The notes beneath the pieces are model-generated. The model saw nothing but the letters and a program-made list of their open reading frames with translations. It did not search any database and was not told where the DNA came from. Shown here in pieces: positions 1-9,337 of a stretch of 64,000 nucleotides of DNA. Location: assembly GCA_022826665.1 (NCBI GenBank), contig JAJDUK010000045.1, positions 43,503 through 107,502 of the forward strand. Reading direction: 5' to 3'. The position numbers and the translations under genes are program-made. This DNA comes from Alphaproteobacteria bacterium (GTDB lineage: Bacteria; Pseudomonadota; Alphaproteobacteria; UBA828). Positions within the stretch are counted from its first letter, which is position 1. Every line of letters starts with the position of its first letter.

Positions 1-50
1 AGCGCGTCCTCGCCTATCTCAGCGAGCTGGAGGCCTTCAGCAACGAATAG
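1..50 (+). CDS. C-terminal tail of an unidentified upstream gene (partial)
   Basis: An open frame starting at base 3 reads RVLAYLSELEAFSNE and stops at TAG 48-50, 17 bases before the amidase start. The short spacing and shared strand suggest an operon with the two amidases. Fifteen residues are too few to identify a family, and the assignment as coding rests on frame and position only. Confidence 0.45.
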   Translation, partial: RVLAYLSELEAFSNE

Positions 51-67
51 GAGCGGGAGCGTTCGTC

Positions 68-1492
68 ATGACCGCATCGGATCTCGACCTCTGCTACATG
101 AGCGCGCTCGACGCGCTTGCTGCGTTCAAGGCACGAACGCTCTCGCCGGTCGAGCTGATGAAGGCGGTGATCGCCCGCTGCGAGGCGGTCAACCCGGCGC
201 TCAACCTCGTCACCTACAGCTATTTCGAGCGCGCCTTGGAGCAGGCGAAGGCGGCGGAGGCGCGCTACGGCAAGACCGACGGCCGGCTGCGCACGCTCGA
301 GGGCCTACCCTTCGCGAGCAAGGATTACCACGCGATCAAGGGCGAGATCACCACGATCGGCTCCAAGATCATGGAGCACAACCGCCCCGATCACACCTAC
401 CCGGTGACCGAGCGCCTCATGCGCGCCGGTGCGATCCTCCACATCCGCACCACCACGCCCGAGTTCGGCTATGCCGGGACGAGCCACAGTCCGCTTTGGG
501 GCGTGAGCCGCAATCCCTGGAATCCCGACTACACGCCGGGCGGCTCCTCCGGCGGCAGCGGCGGCGCGGTGGCCGCAGGCATGACCACCATCGCGGACGG
601 CGGCGATGGCGGCGGGTCGATCCGCATCCCGGCCTCGGTCAACGGCATCTTCGGCTTCAAGCCGCCCTACGGCCGCAACCCAAATGACACCACAGCACCC
701 CATGTCTTCCTGGTGCAGATCGGCGTGCTCACCCGCACGGTGGCCGAATCCGCCCTGCTCCAGAACGTCGTCTCCGGCCCCCACAAGGCGGATATCAACT
801 CTCTCAGAACGCGGGTTCGTCTGCCGCTCGCCTACGAAGGCATCGAGGGCTGGCGTATCGCCTACTCGCCCGACCTCGGCTATGTCGAGGTCGACGAGGA
901 GGTGCAGGAGAACACGCGGAAGGCCGTGGATGTCTTCCGCGATCTCGGCTGCGAGGTCGAGGAGGTCGATCTCGGCTGGACCTCGGGCGTGTTGAACCAG
1001 TACTTACGGCTCTTCGAGGTCTTCTTCGCCAGTGGGTTGCAGGACTTCCTGCCCGAATGGCGCTTCGAGATGGACCCGAGGGTGGTCGATCTGGTGGAGA
1101 GGGGTCAGCGGGTCAGCGCCGTCGAGTTCGAACGTGTCAGCCGAACGCGCGGCTGGATGTACCAGAAGCTCGCGCCGATCCTAGAACGCTATGACGTGAT
1201 GATCTGCCCGACGCTGGCGGTGCCGGCGGTCAAGGCGGACCACACCAACATGGATCCCGGCTTCACCATCAATAGCAAGCCGGTCGAGCCGCACCTGGGC
1301 TGGCTGCTCACCTACCCGTTCAACATGATGAACCAGTGCCCGGTGGCGAGCGTGCCGACCGGCTTCGCGCGGAACGGAGTCCCCACCGGCCTGCAGATCG
1401 TCGGCCGCACCTACGATGACGCCCGGGTGTTCCGCGCCGCGGCGGCCTTCGAGGCGGCAACGAACTGGAGCCGGCACCGCCCCTCGCTTTAG
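68..1492 (+). CDS. Amidase-signature family hydrolase
   Basis: A 474-aa amidase-signature (AS) enzyme that should hydrolyse an amide bond; the substrate cannot be read from sequence. The Ser-cisSer-Lys triad is visible: Lys85 (PFASKDYH), cis-Ser160 (GGSSGG) and nucleophile Ser184 (GGGSIRIPAS). The 75- and 24-residue spacings match those known for fatty acid amide hydrolase. No signal peptide is seen, so it is probably cytoplasmic. The next gene, 17 bases downstream, is a second AS enzyme in the same direction. GatA is unlikely because gatB and gatC are absent and the sequence lacks GatA-like context. AGGAGCGGGAG upstream supports the ATG. Confidence 0.9.
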   Translation: MTASDLDLCYMSALDALAAFKARTLSPVELMKAVIARCEAVNPALNLVTYSYFERALEQAKAAEARYGKTDGRLRTLEGLPFASKDYHAIKGEITTIGSKIMEHNRPDHTYPVTERLMRAGAILHIRTTTPEFGYAGTSHSPLWGVSRNPWNPDYTPGGSSGGSGGAVAAGMTTIADGGDGGGSIRIPASVNGIFGFKPPYGRNPNDTTAPHVFLVQIGVLTRTVAESALLQNVVSGPHKADINSLRTRVRLPLAYEGIEGWRIAYSPDLGYVEVDEEVQENTRKAVDVFRDLGCEVEEVDLGWTSGVLNQYLRLFEVFFASGLQDFLPEWRFEMDPRVVDLVERGQRVSAVEFERVSRTRGWMYQKLAPILERYDVMICPTLAVPAVKADHTNMDPGFTINSKPVEPHLGWLLTYPFNMMNQCPVASVPTGFARNGVPTGLQIVGRTYDDARVFRAAAAFEAATNWSRHRPSL

Positions 1493-1509
1493 ACCCGGAG
1501 CAACCCGCA

Positions 1510-2937
1510 ATGGACAGAGGCTTGTGGAGCCGCAGCGCGGTCGAACTCGCCACGATGATCCGGGCGCGCAAGGCATCGTGCGTCGAAGTGACGGAGTCGG
1601 TGCTGGACCGCATCGCCCAGCACAACGGGCGCATCAACGCGATCGTCGTCGACTGTTCCGAGGAGGCGTTGCACGCCGCCGAACTGAAGGACCGTGAGGT
1701 CCGCGACAGCGCGGCCCTCGGGCCGTTGCACGGAGTCCCGGTCACCATCAAGGAGAATATCGACGTTGCCGGACAGGCGACCACGAACGGTCTGCCGGCG
1801 TATGCCGACGTCATCGCGCCGGACCACTCTCCGGTCACGCGCAACTTGCTCGACGCAGGCGCGATCATCGTGGGGCGCACCAATACGCCTGAGCTCTCGA
1901 TGCGCGCGACCACGGACAACCCGCTGCGCGGCCGCACTCTCAATCCTTGGGACGAGGAGGCGTCTCCGGGCGGGTCTTCCGGCGGGGCGTCGGCCGCTGC
2001 GGCGATGGGGTTCGGTCCGATTCACCACGGCAACGACATCGGCGGGTCGCTGCGCTTCCCTTCGTTCGCGTGTGGGTTGGCGACGGTGAAACCGACCCTC
2101 GGGCGAGTGCCCGCATACAATCCGAGCGCCACGGCCGAACGCGGCCTTCTCGCCCAGCTCAGCTCCGTCCAGGGCGCGATTTGCCGCGAGGTGCGAGACG
2201 TGCGGCTCGCGACACGGGTGCTCGCGGGGGGTGACGCGCGCGATCCCTGGTGGGTGCCGGTCCCCTTCGAGGGGCCCACGCTCGATTCCCCGATCAAGAT
2301 CGCAGTCACGTGCGAGGCTCACGGCTATCAGATCGATCCGCAGATCATCGCCGGTATCGACCGGGCGGCGGAAGTGCTCAGCGACGCGGGCTACGCGGTG
2401 GAGCGCGTGGCGACGCCCTCGATCATGAAGCCCGCGCAGGCGTGGTTCGACGTGCTCGCGAGCGAGATCGTGCACTTTCTGGGTCCCATCGCGCGCGAGC
2501 ATGGCAGCGAAACCATTCGGACCATCTTCGAGGACTACCAGCGCGTCGGAAACCCGGTCGATGCGGCCGGATACCGCCAGGGCATCGCCGATCGCACCGC
2601 GCTGACCCGCGAATGGAACGTCTTCCTCGACCGGTATCCGCTGGTGCTCTGCCCGTTCCTGATGCGCTCGATGTATCCGTGGGACCACGACGCGCACGGG
2701 TTCGAGCAGGTGAAGGACCTCTTCATGGCCGCCATCTATAGCACCGGCGTCAACTACCTCGGCCTGCCGGCGGGCGTGGTGCCCGTCGGCTTCGCGGACG
2801 GGCTGCCGGCGGGAGTGCAGATCATCGGCCGTCGGTATCGCGAGGATCTGATCCTCGACGCGATGGAAGCGATCGAAGCCTCGGTCGGAATTCTCGCGCA
2901 CACCCTGTGGGAACGCGAAGAGAGCGCACCGTCGTGA
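1510..2937 (+). CDS. Second amidase-signature family hydrolase
   Basis: A 475-aa AS-family amidase following the first by 17 bases. The triad is Lys81 (VTIKENIDV), cis-Ser156 (PGGSSGGAS) and nucleophile Ser180 (NDIGGSLRFPS), with the same 75/24 spacing as its neighbour. Outside the signature region the two proteins diverge clearly, so this is a paralogous pair with probably different substrates, not a recent duplication. A GGAG element lies nine bases before the ATG. It is predicted cytoplasmic. The pair may belong to an amide or carbamate catabolic operon whose other genes lie left of the window; that is inference. Confidence 0.9.
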   Translation: MDRGLWSRSAVELATMIRARKASCVEVTESVLDRIAQHNGRINAIVVDCSEEALHAAELKDREVRDSAALGPLHGVPVTIKENIDVAGQATTNGLPAYADVIAPDHSPVTRNLLDAGAIIVGRTNTPELSMRATTDNPLRGRTLNPWDEEASPGGSSGGASAAAAMGFGPIHHGNDIGGSLRFPSFACGLATVKPTLGRVPAYNPSATAERGLLAQLSSVQGAICREVRDVRLATRVLAGGDARDPWWVPVPFEGPTLDSPIKIAVTCEAHGYQIDPQIIAGIDRAAEVLSDAGYAVERVATPSIMKPAQAWFDVLASEIVHFLGPIAREHGSETIRTIFEDYQRVGNPVDAAGYRQGIADRTALTREWNVFLDRYPLVLCPFLMRSMYPWDHDAHGFEQVKDLFMAAIYSTGVNYLGLPAGVVPVGFADGLPAGVQIIGRRYREDLILDAMEAIEASVGILAHTLWEREESAPS

Positions 2938-3052
2938 CCCGGTGCGGCCGGCCGCTCCACGCGAAGCGCTATTCCTCCGCCATCACCACCAGCCAGAGCT
3001 TGTAGCGCGAGCTTGATCTGCGCAGCGCCTGTGGTTGGTGCCGGCATCGGCA

Positions 3053-3089
3053 TGCACCCGTTCCGGTGCACGACCCGCTATAATGAGCC
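3053..3089 (+). promoter_or_regulatory. Promoter-like element abutting lptF, with a perfect -10 and possible leaderless start
   Basis: A perfect TATAAT lies at 3079-3084, so transcription would begin at about the lptF ATG (3090), leaving no leader. No convincing -35 is seen. Just upstream is an inverted repeat TGCACC-CGTTCC-GGTGCA (3053-3070), which could be an operator or a weak terminator hairpin for the amidases. The rest of the 152-base gap after the second amidase (2938-3052) shows nothing recognisable. Confidence 0.45.
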
Positions 3090-4214
3090 ATGCCTCGCTA
3101 CCAGCGTTACCTGCTGCGCCAGCTTATAGGCCCGTTCCTGCTCGTTACGGCGGGGCTCACGGCGGTCGTCTGGCTGTCGCAGTCGCTTCGCATCATCGAC
3201 CTGATCGTCAACAAAGGTCTGTCGTTCAGCGCCTTCCTGCTGATGAGCATGCTGGTGCTACCCACATTCCTGAGCGCGATCCTGCCGATAGCGCTCTTTT
3301 GCTCGCTGCTCTTCGTTTACAACAAGCTCATCATCGACAGCGAGCTGGTCAGCCTGCGTGCTGCCGGCGTGAGTCAGTGGTCGCTGGCGAAGCCCGCGCT
3401 GGTGATGGCCACGATTGTCGTCGTCATCTCCTACGCGATCATCATGTACGTGATGCCGGTCAGCTACAGGGAGTTCAAGGAGCGGCAGTTCGTCCTGCGC
3501 AGCGATCACTCGGCGCTTCTCCTGGAGGAGGGTACCTTCAACACGCTGACCGAGGGCGTCACCGTCTACATCCGCGGGCGTGAGGGCAGCACCCTCAACG
3601 GTATCCTCGTGCACGACGCCCGGGAACAGGAACGACCGGTCACGATGATGGCCGAGCAGGGCATTCTGGTGCAGACCGATGAGGGACCGCGCTTCATCCT
3701 GATCAACGGCCACCGAAAACGGATCGACCGGGACTCGTCGAAACTCTCGTTGCTCAATTTCGAACGCTACACAATCGACTTGGGTGATTTCATCCAACCC
3801 GGAGGCACGCGCTGGCGCGGGCCGCGAGAGCGGTTCATAGACGAGCTCCTCGACCCCGCAAGCGAGGGGGCGGAGCGGCTGCGGGGCAAGTTCCTGTCCG
3901 AAGCGCACAACCGCATCGTCTCGCCGCTATTCGGCTATGCGCTTGCCGCCATCGGGCTTGCAGCGCTGCTCTCCGGCAACGTCGACCGGCGGGGGCAGTG
4001 GCGTCGGATCCTCGTCGCCATTGCAGCCGGGGTCATGCTCGAGGCTGTGGCGCTCTTCCTGGTCAACGCGACCGCCAAGAACAGCAGTCTCATCCCACTC
4101 ATGTATCTCAACCCGGTCCTCATGATCGCCGCGGCGATGGTCGTGCTTCGCCACCGCTTACCGCGCTTCCTCGGTGGCCGCACTGCGGCGGCTGAGCCGG
4201 GCGCACGCGGGTAG
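3090..4214 (+). CDS. lptF: LPS export ABC transporter permease LptF
   Basis: A 374-aa YjgP/YjgQ-family inner-membrane protein. With LptG and the LptB ATPase it extracts LPS from the inner membrane and passes it to the periplasmic bridge. Three hydrophobic segments lie near residues 10-32, 48-75 and 100-125. A periplasmic beta domain spans about 130-270, followed by three C-terminal membrane segments. It is first in lptF-lptG-lptD-surA-rsmA, and lptG follows after 12 bases. No ribosome-binding site precedes the ATG and a TATAAT sits five bases away, which suggests leaderless translation. Confidence 0.93.
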   Translation: MPRYQRYLLRQLIGPFLLVTAGLTAVVWLSQSLRIIDLIVNKGLSFSAFLLMSMLVLPTFLSAILPIALFCSLLFVYNKLIIDSELVSLRAAGVSQWSLAKPALVMATIVVVISYAIIMYVMPVSYREFKERQFVLRSDHSALLLEEGTFNTLTEGVTVYIRGREGSTLNGILVHDAREQERPVTMMAEQGILVQTDEGPRFILINGHRKRIDRDSSKLSLLNFERYTIDLGDFIQPGGTRWRGPRERFIDELLDPASEGAERLRGKFLSEAHNRIVSPLFGYALAAIGLAALLSGNVDRRGQWRRILVAIAAGVMLEAVALFLVNATAKNSSLIPLMYLNPVLMIAAAMVVLRHRLPRFLGGRTAAAEPGARG

Positions 4215-4226
4215 GAGCCACGGCAG

Positions 4227-5321
4227 GTGCGTCTCTCCTCCACCCTCTCGCTCTACATGGGCAGGCAATACCTGCAAAGCGTCGCGCTCGTGTTCCTGCT
4301 CGTCATGTTGACCATCCTCATCGCCGATACCATCGAGCTGCTGCGCCGCGCCTCCGGGCCCGACAAGACAGCGACGATCGAAACCGTGCTCCAGATGGCC
4401 TCGCTGCACATCCCCTTCATGGCGCAGAAGGCGCTGCCCTTCATCGTGCTCGTCGGCGGCATCGTGACCTTCGCGAAGATGACGCGGAGCCGCGAGCTCG
4501 TGGTGGCGCGGGCGGCGGGCGTCTCGGTCTGGCAATTCCTGCTGCCTGCGCTGGTAATCGCGGCACTGCTGGGCGGCCTCTTCATGACGGTCGTCAACCC
4601 GCTGGCCTCCGCCACGACGGCGCGATTCGAACAGATGGACGTGACCCACTTGCGCGGTAAGTCGAGCCTCATGGAGCTTTCCAAGTCCGGCATCTGGCTG
4701 AGGCAGGGCGATTCGGAGAGCCAATCGGTGGTTCACGCCGCGCGCATCGATCAGGAAACGATGACGCTCTACGACACGATCATCTTCCTGTACGCGAAGG
4801 AGGATCAGTTCGTCGGGCGGATCGATGCCGCCGAGGCTCGGCTGGAGGACGGGTACTGGAACCTGCAGGATGCTCTCTTCAGCGCGTCGGACGAGCCGGC
4901 CCGACATCGGGCGAACGCCCGCGTGCCGACCGACCTCACCCTGGAGCGCATCCAGAACAGCTTCTCGCCGCCGGAGACCCTGTCCTTCTGGGCGTTGCCC
5001 GGTTTCATCAAGGTGTTGGACGAGTCCGGCTTCTCTTCGGTGAAGCACCGCCTGCACTGGCATTCGCTTCTATCTGTCCCCCTCCTCCTTTGTGCGATGG
5101 TTCTGATCGCAGCGACCTTTTCGCTCCGTTTCACGCGGCGGGGCACCTGGGTGCTGGTCCTGGCCGGATTGCTCACTGGCTTTCTCCTCTATTTTATCTC
5201 GGACTTGGTGCTCGCCCTTGGCCTTTCCGGCAAGCTGCCACCGGTGCTCGCTGCGTGGACCCCGGCGGGCATTTTCACGTTGCTCGGCGTTGCGGGCCTG
5301 TTCCATCTCGAGGACGGATAG
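4227..5321 (+). CDS. lptG: LPS export ABC transporter permease LptG
   Basis: A 364-aa partner of LptF in the LptB2FG transporter. It has the same plan: membrane segments near residues 12-35, 55-80 and 98-120, a periplasmic domain at about 130-260, and three C-terminal membrane helices. Translation starts at GTG 4227, with GTAGGAGCC upstream overlapping the lptF stop. Order and spacing (lptD follows at 5332) support co-transcription. The family assignment is firm from position and topology. Confidence 0.93.
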   Translation: MRLSSTLSLYMGRQYLQSVALVFLLVMLTILIADTIELLRRASGPDKTATIETVLQMASLHIPFMAQKALPFIVLVGGIVTFAKMTRSRELVVARAAGVSVWQFLLPALVIAALLGGLFMTVVNPLASATTARFEQMDVTHLRGKSSLMELSKSGIWLRQGDSESQSVVHAARIDQETMTLYDTIIFLYAKEDQFVGRIDAAEARLEDGYWNLQDALFSASDEPARHRANARVPTDLTLERIQNSFSPPETLSFWALPGFIKVLDESGFSSVKHRLHWHSLLSVPLLLCAMVLIAATFSLRFTRRGTWVLVLAGLLTGFLLYFISDLVLALGLSGKLPPVLAAWTPAGIFTLLGVAGLFHLEDG

Positions 5322-5331
5322 CGGCGACATC

Positions 5332-7488
5332 ATGAAGGTCCTTGCGCCGCTCGTTTTCGCGTGTCTTCTGGCCCTCTCGTCGCTGGAAGCGCGAGCACAG
5401 CAGACGGACGCCGCGCCCGAGCTCGGCGACCTACTGACAGGCGATCTCCTGCTGACCGCCGACGAGCTGACCTACGACCAGGCCACCGACACGGTCATCG
5501 CCTCCGGCAACGTCGAGGTCGCACAGGGTGGGCGGGTGCTGCGTGCCGACAGCATCCACTACCGGCGCCGCGACGATTTGGTGACGGCATCGGGCGACGT
5601 CGCACTGCGGGAGCCCACCGGCGAGGTGATATTCGCCGAGTCCGTCGAGCTCACCGGCGACTTGAGAGACGGCGTGATTCATCGTTTGAGTGTCCTCTTG
5701 GCGGACCAGTCGCGGCTCGTTGCGAGCGGCGCTAAGCGTATCGACGGCACCCGTATGGTAATGCGGAAGGCGGTGTATTCACCGTGCGAACTATGCCCGG
5801 ACGATCCCGCGCCGGCACCGCTCTGGCAGCTCAAGGCAGCGCGTGTTATCCACGATCAGGTTGAGCACTCCATCACCTACCGCGACGCATCGCTCGAGTT
5901 CTTCGGTCTGCCGATCTTGTACACGCCCTATTTCCGTCATCCCGATCCGAGCGTGACCCGCCAGAGCGGGTTCCTGGCCCCGTCCTACAGCAGCTCCACT
6001 GCACTCGGCGCCGAGGTGACCATTCCCTACTACTGGTCGCTCGCGCCTGACCGGGATGTGACCTTTTCGCCCCGGTTCACCGCCCAAGAAAGTGCTGTGC
6101 TGGCTGGCGAATACCGCGAGCGCACGCAGGATGGTCAGTTCGAGATCGACGCGAGCATCACGCGTGCCCTCACCGCCGACGAAGATGGCAACAGGATTCG
6201 GGGGCACGTCTTCGGCCATGGTCTCTTCGACATCGACGAGACCTGGCGATGGGGCTTCAATCTGGAGCGCGCCCTCGACGACACCTATCTGCGCCGCTAC
6301 GGCATCTCGTCAAAGGACGATCTGGTCACGACCCTGTTTGCGGAGCGGTTCCACCAGCGCAGCTACATGTCGGGCGCCGGCTACCTGTTCCAGGATCTCC
6401 GGGCCGGCAAGCAGGGGGACCAGAGCCCGATCGTTCTTCCCCTGTTCGATGCGCACCTCGTGAGCGCGCCCGACTATGCCGGCGGCTACACCACGCTCGA
6501 CGCCAATCTCATGGTCCTGGAGCGCCTGGACGGAACCGACTCGCGGCGGCTCTCGATTGCCGGCGGCTGGCACCGGCCGATGATCCTGCCGGGCGGCCAT
6601 CTCTTCCGCATCGATGCGAGCCTGCGGGGCGACCTCTATCACGCCTACACCCCGGCCGACCGAGGAGATCCCTACGGCGTGATGAGGAGCGAAACGGCGG
6701 GACGGTTCTTACCTGAACTCGCCGTCGAATGGCGCTATCCGCTCATCACGCGGATCGGCTCCCTGCGGCAGCTCATCGAACCGATCGTACAGGGCGTCAT
6801 CAGCCCCGATGGCGGCAATCCCCACAAGATCCCCAACGAGGACAGCCGGGATCTTGAGTTCGATCACACCAATCTGTTCAGCACCAACCGCCACACTGGC
6901 CTCGACCGCATCGAGACCGGGCCGCGTGTCAATTACGGCGTGCGCCTCGGCTTCTACGGCCCTGACGGGGGCCGGGCGACCGCATTGATCGGGCAGAGCG
7001 CACGGGCAAAGGACGATTCGCCGTTCGGGCCAGGCAGTGGCCTCGAAGATCAGATGTCCGACTACGTCGGACGCATCCACGTGCAGCCGTCGCCTTGGCT
7101 TGATTTTTCCCTGCGGTTCCGTCTCGACCACCGTGACTTCACTGTCAGACGCAACGAAATCGACCTTGCCGCCGGTCCGGAATGGCTGCGCGCCCGGCTT
7201 GGCTTCGCCGATGTAGCCCGGCCGCCGGAAAGCGTGATTAGGGACTTCGTCGGGGGTAGAGAGGGGCTCATGGAGTTCGCTGCGGGTCCCTGGGACAACT
7301 GGACCCTCTCCGCCGGGGCCCGCCGCGACCTGGAGGATAACGCTTCCATTAACTGGAATGTGGGTCTTTTCTATGAAGATGAATGTATCGTCATCGGCAC
7401 GAGTGTATCGCGCTCCTTCACCCGAGACCGCGACGTAGAGCCGGGTACGGTATGGCACTTGACCGTCAATCTGAAACACGCGGGCTGA
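5332..7488 (+). CDS. lptD: LPS-assembly outer-membrane protein LptD
   Basis: The ORF track begins at 5218, inside lptG. The ATG at 5332 gives a 718-aa protein with a clear signal peptide (MKVLAPLVFA..., cleavage after ARA near residue 22). Residues 35-150 form the OstA/LptA-like jellyroll (LTADELTYDQ), and the rest is the beta-barrel that inserts LPS into the outer leaflet. Cys152, Cys155 (SPCELCPDD) and Cys685 (YEDECI) are placed to form the N-to-C disulfide link typical of LptD. Gene order with lptFG and surA is standard. Confidence 0.93.
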   Translation: MKVLAPLVFACLLALSSLEARAQQTDAAPELGDLLTGDLLLTADELTYDQATDTVIASGNVEVAQGGRVLRADSIHYRRRDDLVTASGDVALREPTGEVIFAESVELTGDLRDGVIHRLSVLLADQSRLVASGAKRIDGTRMVMRKAVYSPCELCPDDPAPAPLWQLKAARVIHDQVEHSITYRDASLEFFGLPILYTPYFRHPDPSVTRQSGFLAPSYSSSTALGAEVTIPYYWSLAPDRDVTFSPRFTAQESAVLAGEYRERTQDGQFEIDASITRALTADEDGNRIRGHVFGHGLFDIDETWRWGFNLERALDDTYLRRYGISSKDDLVTTLFAERFHQRSYMSGAGYLFQDLRAGKQGDQSPIVLPLFDAHLVSAPDYAGGYTTLDANLMVLERLDGTDSRRLSIAGGWHRPMILPGGHLFRIDASLRGDLYHAYTPADRGDPYGVMRSETAGRFLPELAVEWRYPLITRIGSLRQLIEPIVQGVISPDGGNPHKIPNEDSRDLEFDHTNLFSTNRHTGLDRIETGPRVNYGVRLGFYGPDGGRATALIGQSARAKDDSPFGPGSGLEDQMSDYVGRIHVQPSPWLDFSLRFRLDHRDFTVRRNEIDLAAGPEWLRARLGFADVARPPESVIRDFVGGREGLMEFAAGPWDNWTLSAGARRDLEDNASINWNVGLFYEDECIVIGTSVSRSFTRDRDVEPGTVWHLTVNLKHAG

Positions 7489-7495
7489 GGCGGCT

Positions 7496-8464
7496 ATGAG
7501 ATATCTACCGATCGCTCGGGCGGCTGTGCTGTTGTTCGCGCTGCTGCCGATCGTGCTCGTGCCGGTGGACCGCGCGAGGGGCCAGGAGGTCGTGAGGATC
7601 GCCGCTGTTGTCAACAGCGAGGCGATCTCGATCCCCGATCTCGTGCGGCGCATCGACGTCGCCATCGTGTCGTCCCGATTGCAGGTCAGCGAGGAGTTGC
7701 GCCGCCAACTGGCGCCGCAAGTGCTTCGCTCGCTCATCGATGAACGTCTGAAGGTGCAGGAGGCAGAGCGTCTCGGGGTGACCGTCAGCGAGGCCGACAT
7801 GGCGAACGCGCGGCGGAGCGTCGAGCAACGCAACGGAATCCCGGCTGGCGCGCTCGACGACTTCCTGCGGCGCCAGGGGCTGGACGTCGCCACCGTCGGG
7901 GAGCAGCTCCGCGCTGAGATCCTCTGGTCCAAGCTCGTGCGCGGCCGCCTGGGTGCCGCGGTCTCGGTCGGCGAGGGCGAAATCGACGAGGCGATCGCCC
8001 GACTTGAAGCCAACCGAGGGCGACCCGAATATCGTGTCGCGGAGATTTTTCTGGCGGTCGAATCGAGCGAGCAGGAGGACGAGGTCCGCGCCGCCGCCGC
8101 GAGCCTCTACAGGCAGCTAACGGACGGCGCCAACTTCGCCCAGATCGCCCGTCAATTCTCGCAGAGCGCCACCGCCGCGGTCGGCGGCGACATCGGCTGG
8201 GTCGTCGAAGGACAGCTCCCGAGCGAGATCGAGGCCGTGCTCGCCGAGACAGAACCCGGATCGATTACATCCCCGATGCGGGCGTTCGACGGTTACTACA
8301 TCGTCTCGTTGATTGACCGCCGCGCGGTGCTCGCGGACGTGCCTGCCGCCGGGCTCGATCGGGAGAGGATCCGGCAGGACATCGCGGGACGCAGACTGGA
8401 GATGCTCGCGCGGCGCTACGTGCGCGACCTGCACCGATCGGCGTTCATCGACGTGCGGATTTGA
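7496..8464 (+). CDS. surA: Periplasmic chaperone / peptidyl-prolyl isomerase SurA
   Basis: A 322-aa protein with a signal peptide (cleavage near ARG-QE, about residue 28), a SurA N-terminal chaperone domain (AAVVNSEAISIPDL) and one parvulin-type domain at about residues 178-275 (EYRVAEIFLAVES, GGDIGWV). E. coli SurA has two parvulin domains; one is common in alphaproteobacteria. It escorts outer-membrane proteins, including the LptD encoded just upstream. Its TGA stop overlaps the TTG start of rsmA (TTGA), so the pair is translationally coupled. The gene pdxA, normally between them, is missing. Confidence 0.9.
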   Translation: MRYLPIARAAVLLFALLPIVLVPVDRARGQEVVRIAAVVNSEAISIPDLVRRIDVAIVSSRLQVSEELRRQLAPQVLRSLIDERLKVQEAERLGVTVSEADMANARRSVEQRNGIPAGALDDFLRRQGLDVATVGEQLRAEILWSKLVRGRLGAAVSVGEGEIDEAIARLEANRGRPEYRVAEIFLAVESSEQEDEVRAAAASLYRQLTDGANFAQIARQFSQSATAAVGGDIGWVVEGQLPSEIEAVLAETEPGSITSPMRAFDGYYIVSLIDRRAVLADVPAAGLDRERIRQDIAGRRLEMLARRYVRDLHRSAFIDVRI

Positions 8465-9333
8465 CCGGCACAAGCGACCCCAGTGGGGAAGACGCCGGCT
8501 GCGACGCCCGGCTGCCGCCGCTCTCTGCCGTCATCGCGCGCCACGAACTGCATCCCAAGCGAGCACTTGGTCAGCACTTCCTCCTTGATCCTAGCCTGTG
8601 CGAGAGAATTGCGCGGACAGCCCAGCCCGGCGCTTCGGCCGTCAATTTGGAGGTGGGGCCAGGACCGGGCGGACTGACCAGAGCGCTGCTCGCGGCCGGC
8701 GCGGCTCGCGTTGTCGCCGTGGAGAAGGACCGCCGCTGCGTGGCCGCGCTCAGCGAGCTCCAGGCGCGCTATCCTGATCGGCTCGAGATCGTCGAGGGCG
8801 ACGCGCTCTCCTTCGATATCGCGACTCTCAGGCCCGCCCGCATCGGGATCGTGGCGAACCTCCCTTACAACGTCGGCACGCGGCTGCTATTGCGATGGCT
8901 GGAGCAGGTCGAGCGGATCGAGAGCATGACCCTCATGTTCCAGAAGGAGGTAGCGGCACGGATCACCGCGGCCGGTGGGCGAGACTACGGCGGCCTCTCG
9001 GTGCGTGCGCAGTGGCTCTGCACCTGCGAGCGGCTGTTCGACGTGGGCCCGCGCGCCTTCGTGCCGCCGCCCGGCGTGATCTCGACGGTGGTGCGCCTGG
9101 TGCCGCGGGCTGCGCCGCTCGCACCGGCGGAGCCTGACGCCCTCGACGCCGTGACCCGCGCGGCATTCGGTCAGCGCAGGAAGATGCTGCGCCGCGCCCT
9201 TCGCACCCTTACCCCGGACCCGCTAGCGCTGCTTCAGAGCGCGGGCATCTCCCCCGAAGCGCGGGCGGAGACACTCTCAGTTACCGAATTCTGCGCTCTC
9301 GCCCGTGCTTGGGCAGCGATGCGGCACACCTGA
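8461..9333 (+). CDS. rsmA: 16S rRNA dimethyladenosine transferase RsmA (KsgA)
   Basis: A 290-aa SAM-dependent enzyme that dimethylates the two adjacent adenines in the 3' hairpin of 16S rRNA during 30S maturation. Motif I is LEVGPGPGG (about residues 63-71) and the catalytic NLPYN motif is near residue 132. ALGQHFLLD is the usual N-terminal signature. The TTG start at 8461 overlaps the surA stop, and the first 25 or so residues are a non-conserved extension, so a later start is possible. It is the last gene of the lpt-surA operon. Confidence 0.92.
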   Translation: MTGTSDPSGEDAGCDARLPPLSAVIARHELHPKRALGQHFLLDPSLCERIARTAQPGASAVNLEVGPGPGGLTRALLAAGAARVVAVEKDRRCVAALSELQARYPDRLEIVEGDALSFDIATLRPARIGIVANLPYNVGTRLLLRWLEQVERIESMTLMFQKEVAARITAAGGRDYGGLSVRAQWLCTCERLFDVGPRAFVPPPGVISTVVRLVPRAAPLAPAEPDALDAVTRAAFGQRRKMLRRALRTLTPDPLALLQSAGISPEARAETLSVTEFCALARAWAAMRHT

Positions 9334-9337
9334 GCGC

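Noticed and set aside
1489-2901. 470-aa minus-strand ORF over the second amidase
   Set aside because: It is antisense to a gene with an intact catalytic triad, has Arg/His-rich composition typical of GC-rich shadow frames and no recognisable motif.
2969-3025. Minus-strand peptide RYKLWLVVMAEE before lptF, considered as a gene remnant
   Set aside because: The sensible-looking stretch is under 20 residues and becomes low-quality sequence upstream; not enough for a pseudogene call.
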